From Ceratotherium simum simum (lineage: Eukaryota; Chordata; Mammalia; Perissodactyla; Rhinocerotidae), in the NCBI RefSeq assembly GCF_000283155.1, contig NW_004454166.1:953088-1017087 (forward strand): DNA of 64,000 bases, read 5' to 3'. Positions 12,078-23,034 of the stretch are shown one piece after another. Made by a program: the position numbers and the translations under genes. Numbering within the stretch: position 1 is the first letter of the stretch; the number at the start of each line of letters is the position of its first letter. Below the pieces are notes generated by a model, which worked only from the letters and a program-made list of their open reading frames with translations, made no database searches and had not been told where the DNA came from.

Positions 12078-12312
12078 CAGCATGGCACAATGGGAGAAGC
12101 TTGAGTTTCACATGCAAACAGACCTGCCTTAAAACCCCATTTCCTTTGTATATTAGTGAGTGACCTTGGGCAAGTTACTTAACCTCTAAGGGTTACTGTT
12201 TCTTGGGTGTAGGATGGAGGCAATATAATCTTCAAGTTCATTATGAGCAAAACAATGTACCTGGCCCAATCTGGCGGAGTGTGGGTGCTCAGTAACAGGC
12301 ATCATCATAGAG
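12078..12312 (+). mobile_element. MIR SINE, sense
   Basis: GCATGGCACAATGGGAGAAG head, TGACCTTGGGCAAGTTACTT core and GTGGGTGCTCAGTAACAGGC tail match MIR in sense. Only 115 bases from an antisense MIR, so the pair could form an inverted structure in RNA, though both are diverged. Confidence 0.85.
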
Positions 12313-12797
12313 GGAGGTGGTCTATGTGAAGTCCGGGGCAAAGAGGCGACGAGTGAGAACATATCCTCATAATCCAGCAGCGTTTACAGGAAAGAGTGTT
12401 TTGATTCTAGAAAGGCTGAGAGGGGCCATTCAGCCCTGTCTTCCCTGCAGCTTGGTGGCAATACCCCTCAGGGACACCGGCCCCTCTTGCCCACCTTTGG
12501 GCTCACAGATGGGCCTTCTAGTCTGTGGTTTGATCTTTGCCCCTCCTGCTCCCACCAGCTCTGCCAGCAGGGTCTGTCTAATCCCGCTGCTCTGCCTCCT
12601 TGAGGTAGGGAGGGGATTGGGCATATCTACTGCTGATCAAACCCTCATTCTGACACTAGAATTCTCAGTCATGGCTTTCACACTAAGCCTCAAGACCTGA
12701 CTTCTGTGCTTGAACTTCAAGTGGATAAATTAAACAATACTGTTATTTTTTTTCTTTTCAATGAAGGTGGAATTTAAAAGAAAACTCTCTTCTCTTT

Positions 12798-12945
12798 CAT
12801 GGTGAAGCAGCGAGATGTACTAGAAAGTGGCCTGGGGTCTGAGCTCTGTCTCTGCCTCTTATTAACCATGTGACCATGAGCAACTCCCCAATCCCTGCCC
12901 TCTTTACCTCAAGTGTTCTTAGAATGATGGAATAAAATAACAGAC
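12798..12945 (+). mobile_element. MIR SINE fragment, sense
   Basis: GATGTACTAGAAAGTGGCCT, TTAACCATGTGACCATGAGC and TTCTTAGAATGATGGAATA follow the sense MIR layout. The 3' part is missing. Confidence 0.6.
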
Positions 12946-12949
12946 GTGA

Positions 12950-14035
12950 GCATGTGTTCTGACTGCAAAGAAGCACGCGTATGGAATGGAAGGGGTTATT
13001 ATCACTGAGGTTTTCTATAGTTTGTAAGATTCTGACAATGTTAAATAAGATTGTTCCAAGCCATCTGGGCTTGGGGGGCCCTAGAATCTTGAGGCTGGGA
13101 AGTGTTGTCAGCACTCGGGGCAACAGCGAGGGATCCTGAAGGAAATGGAAATGAGACTGTCCCCTGAGAGCTAAACCAGGACATCAACACATAATAGATT
13201 ATGGCAGAAATTTGCTAAGTCACCTTAAAGAAACAGAATGGTTCTCAGACTAGGAGAACTAGATGAAATCTGATTGAAAGTATTAACACAGCTAGAGAAG
13301 GAAAGCATCAGTCAGAAGGGAGGCTGATTAGCCACAAAACCACAAGGAAAGGAGGTCAGACAAGCAAACCTTGGCATTGCCCATCTAATACCATCCAGGG
13401 CAGAGGGGCTCTGGTTAAGAAGGTGAGCTAGGTAATTCTGGCAACAGGTTTCTACCTATTGTAGAGGTCAAGTTCAGATTCTCTAAACGTCTTTTTAATG
13501 ATTTCCCCTTGTCCTAACTCCAAGCTTATCGAGCAATCTGATTTTAGTTTGGCTTCCCATGTAGATCCACCTACAGGAAATGAATACACTAGCCATTGGA
13601 CTCGGGCATCCTTTGGCAATTACATTTCTTATTGTGAGTTAATAAGCTGACATCTAATTATGATACGACTTCTTATGCAACTTGATTACGGGGCTAGAAT
13701 GCTCTAGTCATAGGACTTGAGCATTTGATACTTTCAGCAATTGTAGTTTTCCTTGTATATTACCAGATTAGCATCCTGGTTATATATAGTAGCCTTGTGA
13801 GGTTAGATCTACCCTTGAGTGCTGACAGATCAGATTTTTGAGCCTGACAGGAAAAGGGCCAGGACCTGGGCCCTGTGAGGTCAATGAGGTAATACCTCAC
13901 TGTGAAGGCCTTTAGGGAGACAGCCAGCTGAACTTCTCCTCGAGTCATCCAGTCCTTGCCACTGTCCACGCCATTTCTTTTGGAACACTACGGAAGGAAC
14001 TGACCCCCTATGCAACGCAGGGATCCCCTCTACGG
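12950..14035. other. Spacer, nothing recognised
   Basis: No gene or clear repeat. The sequence looks single-copy, but no conservation can be judged from one genome. Confidence 0.4.
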
Positions 14036-14039
14036 CAGC

Positions 14040-14345
14040 AACAGATGAGTAAGTCCAAACTCTTTATCCTGCCTGCCTCATTGGGATCCCAGCCTGCCTT
14101 CCCCATGTTCTGTCCCATTACTCCCCTACACACACTCTGAATTCCAACTTAATATTTTTGCTCATGCTATCCATTTTGGATAGCCCTTCAGCCACCCTTC
14201 AGCGCCACATGCCAAATACCATCTTTGCTTCAAGACTCAGTTCAGGCGCCCTCTCTTCAATAACTACTTCCATAATTGCTATTCCATCTCTAAAGTCCCA
14301 TAGCTCATTTCCTGCTCATTCGCATTTTCTATCTCACGTTAGAAC
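14040..14345 (+). mobile_element. L2 LINE 3' portion, sense
   Basis: AAGTCCAAACTCTTTATCCT, TTTTTGCTCATGCTATCC, and GCTTCAAGACTCAGTTCAGG (the L2 hallmark TCAAGACTCAGCTCAA) are in sense order. Relic. Confidence 0.7.
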
Positions 14346-14454
14346 TCTGCCCTAAGAGTAGGGTCTCCAAGAATCCCAGAAATAAAAGTCATCTCTGTGC
14401 TCAGAGCATTCTTCCTTACAGGAAAATTTTCCTGAAAAATCAGACTCATTCAGT

Positions 14455-14735
14455 CTTTCATTTCTTTACTCAGTCATTTAACAAATATTTATCGAGAGCC
14501 TCTATGTGCCAGGCAACAGGATACAGTGGTGAATAAGACCAACAGGGCTTCTACCCTCTTGCAGCTTCCAGCCTAGTGGAGAAGACAGATGCTAAGAAAC
14601 AATTAATAAATTACAGCTGTGATGAGTACCATGAAGAAGTACATGGTACTGTGCGAGTGGTATGTGAGATGAGGCTTTTCTGAGAAATATACATTTAAAT
14701 GAAAACCCGAAGGTAAGTAGGAGCTGGACAGAAGA
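14455..14735 (-). mobile_element. L2 LINE 3' end, antisense
   Basis: ACAAATATTTATCGAGAGCC, GTGAATAAGACCAACAGGGC and GCTTCCAGCCTAGTGGAGAA give the reverse-complement L2 terminus, followed by a decayed 3' UTR. Confidence 0.7.
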
Positions 14736-15109
14736 GGAGGAGGGCTTCAAAGAGTATGAGTTGAATGACCTCAATGAACAGTGTCCCTGAGCTACGACAG
14801 CCTGATGTCTTCAGTCCCTGGTCAACTATTCTGTCTTTGGATAATGCCAGGAACAAATTCATAAATATTTTCCCTCTGACTCCCTGTCTGACTCCAGGCA
14901 GACCACCCCCTTTACACTAACAGTCGTCACAGTTGTCAAAGTATGATATGATTTGTTATACTTAAGCTTTCTTAGTTATAATTACATCCCATTAGCCAAA
15001 TGATTTTATTTGTTTCATGTTAACTTTTCCTAATTTCATTCTTGAAGGGTAACATTAACTCATGCTTTAGAGGTTCTTATTATCAATCTCATCTACCACC
15101 TGTAAGAAA

Positions 15110-15385
15110 CAAAACTCTTTGTTTTGTTCCCTGCTGTATCCTCAGTGCTACTATGCCTGTCACATCGTAGATGCTCAATACATATTCACTGAAAGGATGG
15201 ATGGATGGATGGACGGATGACTGGATGGATGGATGAGGGGATGGCTGGATTTTATCTTCCCTCTTACACTGGAAGCTCTCTAAGAGCACAGTACTTGCCT
15301 AGTTCACATTTGGGTTCCTCCAGCATCTAGGACAATGCCTTGCACAGGGTAGGTAATCAATCAATAAATTATTTGAAAATAAAAA
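15110..15385 (+). mobile_element. L2 LINE 3' ends with internal simple repeat
   Basis: Two L2-like sense termini lie on either side of a TGGA tract: CTGCTGTATCCTCAGTGCTA...GATGCTCAATACATATTCAC, and CTGGAAGCTCTCTAAGAGCA...AATCAATCAATAAATTATTT. Either two L2 copies or one copy duplicated around the tract. Confidence 0.55.
15196..15249. repeat. (TGGA)n tetranucleotide microsatellite
   Basis: About thirteen tetramer units of GGAT/TGGA type, with a few interruptions such as GGAC, GACT and GAGG. It has probably grown from the GGATGAATG-type end of the L2. Confidence 0.85.
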
Positions 15386-15414
15386 GTCATCTTGCTTTGC
15401 TTGAACTTTGTCAC

Positions 15415-15655
15415 GACTGGGAAGAATTCTCTGCTTTTTCAGGCAGTCGGTTCCACAGTTGAATTGCTCTAGATGTTAAAGTTCTTCCCACTCTTGGGCT
15501 AACATCTGCCATCTCACTGGTTCTAGTTCTGGCCCTTGGGTCCATGAAGGACAAATCTGCATCCTCTGCCCGATGGCAGCCCTTCTGATGTTGGGGACAG
15601 TGACCAGGTTCCCTGCAGTCACTTACAAACAAGACATCTCTCCAGTGTGAACTCA
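15415..15655 (-). mobile_element. Old CR1/L3-type LINE fragment, possible
   Basis: The minus-strand frame at 15411-15632 reads SRAIQLWNRLPEKAE, similar in form to the WN-LP motif near the C-terminus of CR1-clade reverse transcriptases. The DNA around GTTAAAGTTCTTCCCAC and CTGGTTCTAGTTCTGGCCCT also fits the 3' end of an ancient L3/CR1 element. Heavily decayed; assignment tentative. Confidence 0.45.
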
Positions 15656-15669
15656 GGTACTTTGAAATA

Positions 15670-15698
15670 CTTTGAAGTACTCCTCACATACTTCAAAG
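15670..15698. repeat. Perfect 10-bp inverted repeat with 9-nt loop
   Basis: CTTTGAAGTA at 15670-15679 is the exact reverse complement of TACTTCAAAG at 15689-15698. It follows a partial direct repeat, TACTTTGAAATACTTTGAAG. No T-run follows and no gene is near. Confidence 0.8.
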
Positions 15699-15699
15699 G

Positions 15700-16755
15700 A
15701 GGAAACATTCCTCATAGGTGTGTGGGATGTTCTGAACTCCCAGAGAGCCACTGTGCAAGCAGGTTCTCTCTCCAGGTTAGGAACCCAGACCAGAACTGAT
15801 GTAATGACAATAATTAACGTTTACTTCACAATTAATTATGGTTTACTGGTTAATCCACATAGCACTGCTGGGATACAGGTCAGGGTTTCTAGGCCTATAA
15901 ATGGTCAAAGGAATGAGGCAAAAGACAAGGCCCAGGCGTATTTTGCACACAGGCTTGGCTGAGTGGAGGAGAGAATTGTAGTGCTGGCATCTCATTGACT
16001 CAAGAACCCACATCCAGGCTGATCCATCTGCAATCACCATTGGTCTCTCTCCTTGGCCTTGAGAATCATTTTGGGTCCAATCTCATTAAAACCAGATCTG
16101 TGAAAAGCTGCAAATTCTAGGATGAGGGGTAAAGAGAGAAGAGCATACAGAAGACAGACATCGAGGGCCTCCTATGTGCCAAGCCCTGCATTGGGCCCTG
16201 TGTACTGGTGTTATGTCAAATGTTTATGTCATTTTTTATGTCAAATATGTCAAAAGTGTTTCCAAATACAACACTTTACAACAGCCCAAAAGCTATGCAT
16301 ATAGGTTTGATATTATTTGAAATAAGAGAACTGTTAGCTGGAGGCTCAAACATCTTTTTGTTACACGTAGATTTTATTGTAGTGGGATTTACTCTGAATC
16401 CTCTTAGAACTGATACAATTGGGTCACAAAGAGTCTACTAAAACAAGTGCACATATTTAATTTCATCAATTGGATTGTATTGTAAATGCACAAGACATTT
16501 TCAGTGATTCCTTTCATCAAATAAAAAATTCTTTCCAAATCATTTTATAATTTGAGTAGCCCCTTCTTTAAACTCAAGTGTGAGGCTTCCTCCAAGAAGT
16601 GATTCTTAAGCTTTTGTGAGATTTTTGAGTCCTTCGAGAATCTGGTGACAGCCACATTGGCTCTCCCAGGAAGACTACACAGATTCACATATGTACAGAA
16701 GATTCCATAAAATTCAGGATCTGTGAACTGAAGGTAAAGATCAGAAAAGAAACTG
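15700..16755. other. Spacer, nothing recognised
   Basis: Possibly contains short antisense MIR/L2 scraps (for example TCCTATGTGCCAAGCCCTGC near 16170). No gene is seen. Confidence 0.4.
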
Positions 16756-16759
16756 GCCC

Positions 16760-17290
16760 CTGATGAGGCTTTGTAGCCATGGTAAGGGCTTTGATTTCCA
16801 CTCTGAGTCAGATGGGAAGCCACTAGAAGGTTCAGAACTAGCATTTTAACAGGAGCATGCTGGCTACTGTGATGAGAACAGACTTGAAGGGGGCAAGGGC
16901 GGAAGGAGGTTACTGCAATCATCCAGGTGAGAGAGGGTGGTAGCTTGAACCAGGGGAGTAGCAGTGGAGGAGTGAGAAGTGGTCAGATTCTGATATAGTT
17001 TGAAGGTGCTGCAACAGGATTTGCTGACCAGATTGGCTGTTGTATGTGAGCCAAAGAGATGAGTCAAAGATGACTCCAAGGTTTTTGGCCAGAACAACTT
17101 GAAGGCTGGAGTTGCCATTACATGGAATGAGGAAGACTGAACAGGTGCAAGCTTGTTGGAGGCAGGGGACTAAGAAGGAGAATATAAGGAGCCAAGTTTT
17201 GGACATTTATACTTGAGATGCCTATTAAACATCCAAACAGAGATGCTGAATAGACAGTTGATGTCTGGTCAGGAATTCTGAGAGAGGTTG
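16760..17290 (-). mobile_element. L2 LINE, antisense
   Basis: GGGAAGCCACTAGAAGGTTC, TACTGCAATCATCCAGGTGA, AAGATGACTCCAAGGTTTTT and GAGATGCCTATTAAACATCC follow the antisense L2 order. The minus open frames 16545-17375 are chance frames inside it. Confidence 0.75.
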
Positions 17291-17329
17291 GCCTGTAATA
17301 ATATTCACCTGAAAAATTGGAATATGATA

Positions 17330-17730
17330 TAATTATGCCTACATAATAATACTTATTATTGGGAGGATTAAACAAGACAATGCATGTGGGGCCAGCCTGG
17401 TGGCGCAGTGGTTAAGTGCATGCGCTCTGCTGCGGTGGCCCTGGGTTCGCAGGTCCACAGGTTCGGATCCCGGGTGCGCACCGGGACACTGCTTGTCGAG
17501 CCATGGTGTGGTGGCGTCCCATATAAAGTAGAGGAAGATGGGCATGGATGTTAGCCCAGGGCCAATCTTCCTCAGCAAAAAAGAGGAGGATTGGCATCGG
17601 ATGTTAGCTCAGGGCTGATCTTCCTCACACACACACAAAAAAAGACAATGCATGTAAAGCTCTCATGGCAGGATCTAGCACACAATATGCCCTTGATACA
17701 TTTTAGCTATTATTTTTATTAAAACTTAAA
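17330..17730 (+). mobile_element. MIR 3' part split by an ERE insertion
   Basis: ATAATACTTATTATTGGGAG with GATTAAACAAGACAATGCAT lies left of the ERE, and AAAGCTCTCATGGCAGGATC with ATATGCCCTTGATACATTTT lies right of it. Together they read as one sense MIR 3' end. The ERE inside is therefore younger. Confidence 0.7.
17374..17655 (+). mobile_element. ERE SINE, perfect 14-bp TSD
   Basis: The body 17388-17641 is bracketed by AAGACAATGCATGT at 17374-17387 and 17642-17655, identical. Box-B-like GGTTCGGATCCC is intact. Two tail modules are present (TTAGCCCAGGGCCAATCTTC and TTAGCTCAGGGCTGATCTTC). The tail ends in a CA-rich tract and A-run. A young, well-preserved copy inserted in a MIR. Confidence 0.95.
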
Positions 17731-17764
17731 TACTCTCAGTCAGTATTTCTATCCACAAAGTTAG

Positions 17765-18038
17765 GAGCGTGGTTGCGTTTCTTTGTGTGTGTGTGACGGA
17801 GATTTGCTCTGAGCTAACATGTGTCGCCGATTCTCTTTTTTCGCTTGAGGAAGATTAGTCCTGAGCTAACATCTGTGCCAGTCCTCTTCATTTTGTATGT
17901 GGGTCGCCGCCACAGCATGGCTTGACGAGTGGTGTAGGTCTGCGCGTGGGGTCTGAACCCGCGAACCTGGGCTGCAGAAGTGGAGCGTGCAGGACAACCA
18001 CTATGCCACGGAGCTGGCCCCAGAGTATGGTTGCTTTT
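17765..18038 (-). mobile_element. ERE SINE, antisense
   Basis: The body is about 17782-18021, ending CCACGGAGCTGGCCCC, the complement of the ERE head. Two GAGCTAACAT tail modules are present. Flanking AGCGTGGTTGCGTTT and AGTATGGTTGCTTTT form a diverged target-site duplication, so the copy is older than its left neighbour. Confidence 0.9.
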
Positions 18039-18039
18039 A

Positions 18040-19510
18040 AGATTGATAAGTTGTTTCTGGTGTCAGTTCCTAGGCATCATTTGCAAAAGAATACAAAATC
18101 TTGAGCAATGGCAGTGCCTGCAGAATTGGTCTCTAGCTCCCAGAGTTTAAAATCTGGAAGGCTTTTGTACACATTCAACAGTCTTCACAGGTAGGTTATG
18201 TCACATTTCTTAACTAATCAGTATGTTACTCCATCGACCCAGAATTTATTTCACATTTTGGAGAGGGTTTGATGTGGAGAATGAGGCAGTTTATGAAGGG
18301 AAACAGAATACCAGCAAGGACCCTGCAGGGAAGATGGTCCCAGCCCATTCATGTAGCCCCACGACACAGGAGGTTTAAACGGAAGGAAGCCTGGGAACTG
18401 ACTGACTACCTTGTCTTGACTTCAGTAGCTATAGATGTTATCGCTGGCCACAAGTTCATCTGGCTCCTTTTAAAATCGATTCACAAAATCCACGACCCAT
18501 GTCTTCCTGAAATAGCAAGCTTCTCAGAGGAACCTTCCTTGAAGAAGCACACCCTTGCTATCTCTTATTAATTTATTCAATGTGCTCTAGCTGTTTTATG
18601 TTGGGAACGTGGAAACAAGAGCTGGTGTGGTTTTATTACACGCTTCTAGATCTTTGAAGCAATGAGCTTCTAACATCAAAACCTAAACAATGTTTGAGGT
18701 TTCTCAATTTTTTACATCTCTTTGAATTTTGATTATAAATCCTTGACCCTGTAATTCCCTTCAACATCTATGATGGGCCTAATGCTCAATAATTGTCTGT
18801 TAATAATCCTCCTAATCTCCATCTGTATCCAAAGGAAAGAGGTGATGAAGCAGTTCAAACAGTCCAAAAATGCTCTGTTGGATGCAAAATGGATGACTAA
18901 GGTCGTGTACAATCACAGGTCTTGTTTGATGGATTTAGCAAAAGCAGCACAACACAGACACAGGCAGATGCACCAGTGAAGGGAGAGAGAGTGGAAAGGA
19001 CACAAAAGAAAAGGTCCTTCCCCGAATACTTGTTTTCTTCCATCTGTAAAGAAGGCCACATAAACCGAGTTGATTTCTGCCAATGAGCAGGGCAATGCTC
19101 AATTAAACTTCATAAAACACCAATTTCATTCCTTCTCCTTGATTCTTCTGCAGGTTTCTAATAATTGCTACATTCACTGCGACTATGCTTCAGGCAGATC
19201 TCCAGGGGTGGCTCTGCATGAGAAAATAATTCTTCTCCCTCCCGTCCCCCAGCAGCCAGGAGAGGAAACCTCAAAGACTAACGGCTGAGGGCCCCACAGT
19301 CCAGCAGGACACGTGAGGGGCTAAGGGTGCCCCTGCCTCACATCTATTCCAGCCTCTCTCTGGCTGTGTGCCCCAGAACTCTAGGTGGAGGAAAGCTAAC
19401 ACACCTAAGAACTGATAACTCTAAATGGAGCCAGTCAAATTGATCTGTGGCAAGAACTTAATGAATTTGTACTCTGTGTCTATTTTTCTATTTTGAAGAT
19501 CTCTTTTGTT
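18040..19510. other. Spacer, nothing recognised
   Basis: No gene or confidently named repeat. The open frames at 18269-18571 and 18770-18979 have no recognisable family, no promoter context and no plausible splice structure. Confidence 0.4.
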
Positions 19511-19742
19511 TTCTAATTCTTTTTTTTTAAATAATTTTATTTATTTATTTTTCCCCCAAAGCCCCAGTAGATAGTTGTATGTCATAGCTGCACATCCTTC
19601 TAGTTGCTGTATGTGGGACACGGCCTCAGCATGGCCGGAGAAGCGGTGTGTCGGTGCACGCCCGGGATCCGAACCCGGGCCGCCAGCAGCAGAGCGCGCG
19701 CACTTAACCGCTAAGCCACGGGGCGAGCCCTCTATTAATTCT
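19511..19742 (-). mobile_element. ERE SINE, antisense, zero tail modules
   Basis: The body is about 19520-19730. It contains CCCCAGTAGATAGTTGTATG, CGGCCTCAGCATGGCCGGAG and GGATCCGAACCCGGGCC, and lacks any GAGCTAACAT tail module, ending in ATTTTATTTATTTATTT instead. TTCTAATTCT before and TCTATTAATTCTT after are remnants of the target site. Confidence 0.9.
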
Positions 19743-19954
19743 TAAAGTAAATTTTAGTTTTATATTTTTCCAGCCAAGCTTAGGGGGAAAAGGAAAGAGT
19801 TTTGTTCATATTTAGGTATGGTGGTGACAGAGGAAAAGGCTATCTAGCAAGAAGTGTTTTTACCTCAACATCTCTTTGGCCCTAAAATTCAGAACTCAGG
19901 CCCACCAGAAAAATACAGGTGTCTGTTGTCCATGGGCAGCACGACCACAAAATT

Positions 19955-20062
19955 TATCATCTAAACCAGGATACATTTTAGAGTGAAACAAAGCAATAAA
20001 AATAATGCCACCAGTATAACAAGCATAAACTAGGACTGTCCAGGCAAACCAGACGTCACCTT
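19955..20062 (-). mobile_element. Unassigned old repeat with GGTGAC(G) terminus
   Basis: ATAAACTAGGACTGTCCAGG followed by CAAACCAGACGTCACC matches the reverse complement of a common old mammalian interspersed repeat that begins AGGGTGACCAGATGTCC. A related piece in the other orientation is at 41631. The family was not named. The minus open frame 19896-20102 arises from it. Confidence 0.45.
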
Positions 20063-20064
20063 CA

Positions 20065-21020
20065 TTACCAAAGGAGTCCCTAGCTCCCCAAAATTTCATC
20101 ACTCAAGAGAACTGGCCCAAAAGAAGCTTCCATGGCTAGCACAGAGAATAAATGCCCTCTTCTCTCCACTGGGATAGATAGGTCCTAGTGTTTTATGAAT
20201 GTAAGAATAGGTATCTTCCTTTCCTTCTCTTTCTCTTATCCAACAATCTCTCTAGCCATTTTAATTGCTGAGTCCTTTTGCAAGTTCTGTCTCTCCGGGT
20301 TTGCTGCCACCTTAGCCCCTACATCCTTGACCCAGAAAGTTCATCCAGGGGTCTGAAGGTCATACAACTCGTCTCCTGAATCCAGTGGGCAGTGAGCTGA
20401 ATATTTAAAACTCCACTGAGAGAGACAATAGGATTTAGAATTAATCTTGTCTGCTGCTACAAAGCAGGACAGGGATCCTAAGGCAATTTCCTGGGTCCTT
20501 TCAAATAGGCAGCCCTTCCCAATACCAGCATGCGGCTCCTCTGGGGCACGGAATGTGCACAACCCAACTCTAGATGCACAGCGGCCAAGCCCAGCACAGG
20601 GGCTGATGTAGGAGAGTTCTCAGCACGTGCTAGGGAAGGAGCAGGCTGCTTCCTCTCATCTCTCAGCTCTGAATCCCGGGTACCCCAGGTGTTCCTCCCC
20701 TCTGTGTGCAGTGAGGGGCAATCCTGCCCATGATCCTATGTCAGCTGGCTGGACTGGGCTTCTGCTGCTAGGCCCCAGGTACTGGCTCGCATTCTGCTTC
20801 TCTCAAGTACTGTGCTGAGCCAGACAGAGCCTCTAGATACCAGGTTTGGGCACAGGCTGAGTCTGCTTGGTTCTGTTCAGTTCAGGAACACTCAGCAAAG
20901 CCCATTACCTTCTCAGCCCCTGGCTGGATGCCGGAGCCACAGAATGAGAGCTGTGCACAACCCTGAAAGGTTATATACGCACCAGGGCAAAGGTGGTTCA
21001 CAGCAACGACTCTGCTGCCC
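20065..21020. other. Spacer, nothing recognised
   Basis: Moderately GC-rich around 20520-20960, but without CpG clustering. No exon or named repeat. Confidence 0.4.
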
Positions 21021-21024
21021 AGCT

Positions 21025-21240
21025 GCCTGAGTTAGCATCCTGGCTCTATACCTGACCACCTGATTTTCCTCGGGTGAATATTTAACCTCTCCCTATCTGA
21101 GTTTTCTGTTTAGAAAATGGAAATAAGAGAGTCTGCCTCAGATGGTTGGTGTGAGAATTATTAATATCATTCTGATTATGATAATTATGATTAGAACCAT
21201 GCTTGGCATAGAGTAAATACTCAATAAATTTAACTATTAC
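21025..21240 (+). mobile_element. MIR SINE, sense
   Basis: GTTAGCATCCTGGCTCTATA, TTAACCTCTCCCTATCTGAG, and GGCATAGAGTAAATACTCAA with TAAATTTAACTATTA match sense MIR from box B to its 3' end. Confidence 0.8.
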
Positions 21241-21244
21241 TATT

Positions 21245-22440
21245 TTTGTGTTTTGGGTCCTCTTCCTGGGGGACTAAAGCTTGGCCCATTTCCCTTAATT
21301 CTCCCTGCATCCAGCTGGTTCCCTCATCTCTCAGGAGGGGCTTTTCTTTGCTCCTGACTCACCTCAATGCTGAGGGCCAAAAGTGCCACTTTTCACACTA
21401 CCATTTGGCTGGTGCTTTTTCCACTAGGACTCAAATCCAAAACCTTCAAGAAGTTAAGCGATTGTCTACCTTCTCTGAACCCAAGTGAATCATTACATAA
21501 GTATTTAAGCAGGTGAGGAAGCTCTTGGTCAACACCGAGGAAGGACCAGATCTGAAAGGAGTCACCCTGAACCAGAAGCCTGTGTTCCTGAGCACACCTC
21601 GCGCTCACATTCTTCCAATTCCTTCGGGGACAAAGGCAGGAGTTTCCACATACCTCTCAGAAATTCTGATACCAGCGAACAGCGAGCACAAAGAATATTC
21701 CCAGGATTTAAAAATCATATTGTTATTTTCTTCTCTACTCACCCTAAGTTCTCTACCAAGTACTAGATCTAATTAACTAGTAACAGTTGATTATGACGTA
21801 TTTATTCAATTAGGTATATATATGCTCTTCCTCGTGCTTCCCAAGGAGTTTTTAATACAATTATCAAAGCCACTACCACCCATTTAAGACAGGCAAACTT
21901 CAAAATAAACTGGATTTTTTTTCACTTGGCTAAGGCAATTCTGAATTTCCATGACTTGATAGTTCATAGCCTCAAACTCCAAATAATCTCAATTCACCCA
22001 CTTAGTTCCATTCTGAAACACTGCATTGCTGTCATGCCTGCTCCAGCCAAGTTCCAAGTGGTGTTCTTTGCATTATCTCCAACACTTAAATTTTGGATAA
22101 TTTCACTGCAAAGAAAATAATCAAAACTTTTGGCCAATAAACATAAAAACTTTCCCCAAATGTGGTCATTTTATTATTAAAGGAAAATTTCCAGTGCTCT
22201 GCCACCCACCTATCCCCACTCCAATGCTTGGAAACGCTTCCTTCAGACAGACCCGAGTTAGATCCTTAAGACTCAACAGTGAGCTCTTGCGACCCAGAGG
22301 TCTCTCCTCCCAGGGTGACCTCCACAACTCTCTGTCCTGGCTTGGTTTCCTTTGGCTGAAGGCTGCTGCTGACCCGGAACCAATGGTTCAGCTGCCACAT
22401 GCTCCTAACACACACTCACCTGCTTCCTTCCGCTGGTATC
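21245..22440. other. Spacer, nothing recognised
   Basis: No gene recognised. The 161-codon open frame at 22194-22679 extends into the next repeat and shows no known domain, so it is treated as chance. Confidence 0.4.
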
Positions 22441-22444
22441 CACA

Positions 22445-22650
22445 GTCTGCACGTTTATCACAGAATCCCAGAGCATCAGTCCTGGAAGGAACTTTAGAGA
22501 CCAGCCAATCCAAGCCCTCACTTTACAATGTGGACACTGAAGCCTACAAAGCAGAAGACACTTGTCCAAAGTCACACAGCTCATTAAGGAAAAAGCTGGG
22601 ACAAGAATTGCTGAACTGGAGATTCATCTCCCTGTGGTGTCACTCTTCTT
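22445..22650. mobile_element. Old SINE/MER-like repeat, unassigned
   Basis: AGAGCATCAGTCCTGGAAGG, GAGACCAGCCAATCCAAGCC and TTGTCCAAAGTCACACAGCT give the layout of a common mammal-wide repeat (GAGCTGGAAGGGACCT...CACACAGCTAG). A similar piece occurs at 30430. The family was not resolved. Confidence 0.5.
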
Positions 22651-22654
22651 CCAA

Positions 22655-23030
22655 CCAGTTCTGGTGCTCTCTGCCCTAGTTGGCTTTTGTGCACTCAACA
22701 CACAGTCCACACCCTCCTAGGAAGTGCCAGCAGCCTGCATGGCTTGCCCTGAGTGAACTAACCCAGCTCAGCTGGCCCGGGCTCTTTACCTACAGAGGAA
22801 GGAGTGTCATGTGACTCTCTTGGAAACCTGCACACTGTGTAGGGACCCGTGTGATGTTCATGTGTGTCCATCACTGCATGTCTGCCAAGTCCGTCATGCT
22901 GAGAAGCAAGCAGAGCCTACAAGTCATTTACAATGTCTGAGACTTTTAAGTTCTTTTCCCCAGGCCTATAATTTCAGATTATCCCACAACCAAAGCTTTG
23001 TTGCTATCCCCCAAAATCAACTTACTCAAC
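22655..23030. other. Spacer, nothing recognised
   Basis: No gene or repeat identified. Confidence 0.4.
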
Positions 23031-23034
23031 AATG

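Noticed and set aside
15411..15632. Minus-strand open frame with an LWNRLPE motif as a host gene
   Set aside because: The motif fits the reverse-transcriptase end of an ancient CR1-clade LINE. The frame is short and has no intact flanking coding sequence.
17450..17475. tRNA gene suggested by box-A/box-B-like sequence in the SINE heads
   Set aside because: The same GGTTCGGATCCC occurs in many dispersed copies with SINE bodies, TSDs and A-rich tails. None folds with a full set of tRNA arms or sits outside a SINE.
18269..18571. 100-codon plus-strand frame in a repeat-poor spacer
   Set aside because: It looked protein-like by eye, but no family is recognised and no start context, splice sites or poly(A) signal fit. 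Needs conservation data before it could be called.
19896..20102. Minus-strand 68-codon open frame with hydrophobic segment
   Set aside because: Most of it overlaps an old interspersed repeat with GGTGAC-type ends. No homologous protein is recognised.
22194..22679. 161-codon plus-strand open frame
   Set aside because: No recognisable domain, no splice or promoter context, and its 3' part lies in an old repeat. A chance frame in non-coding DNA.
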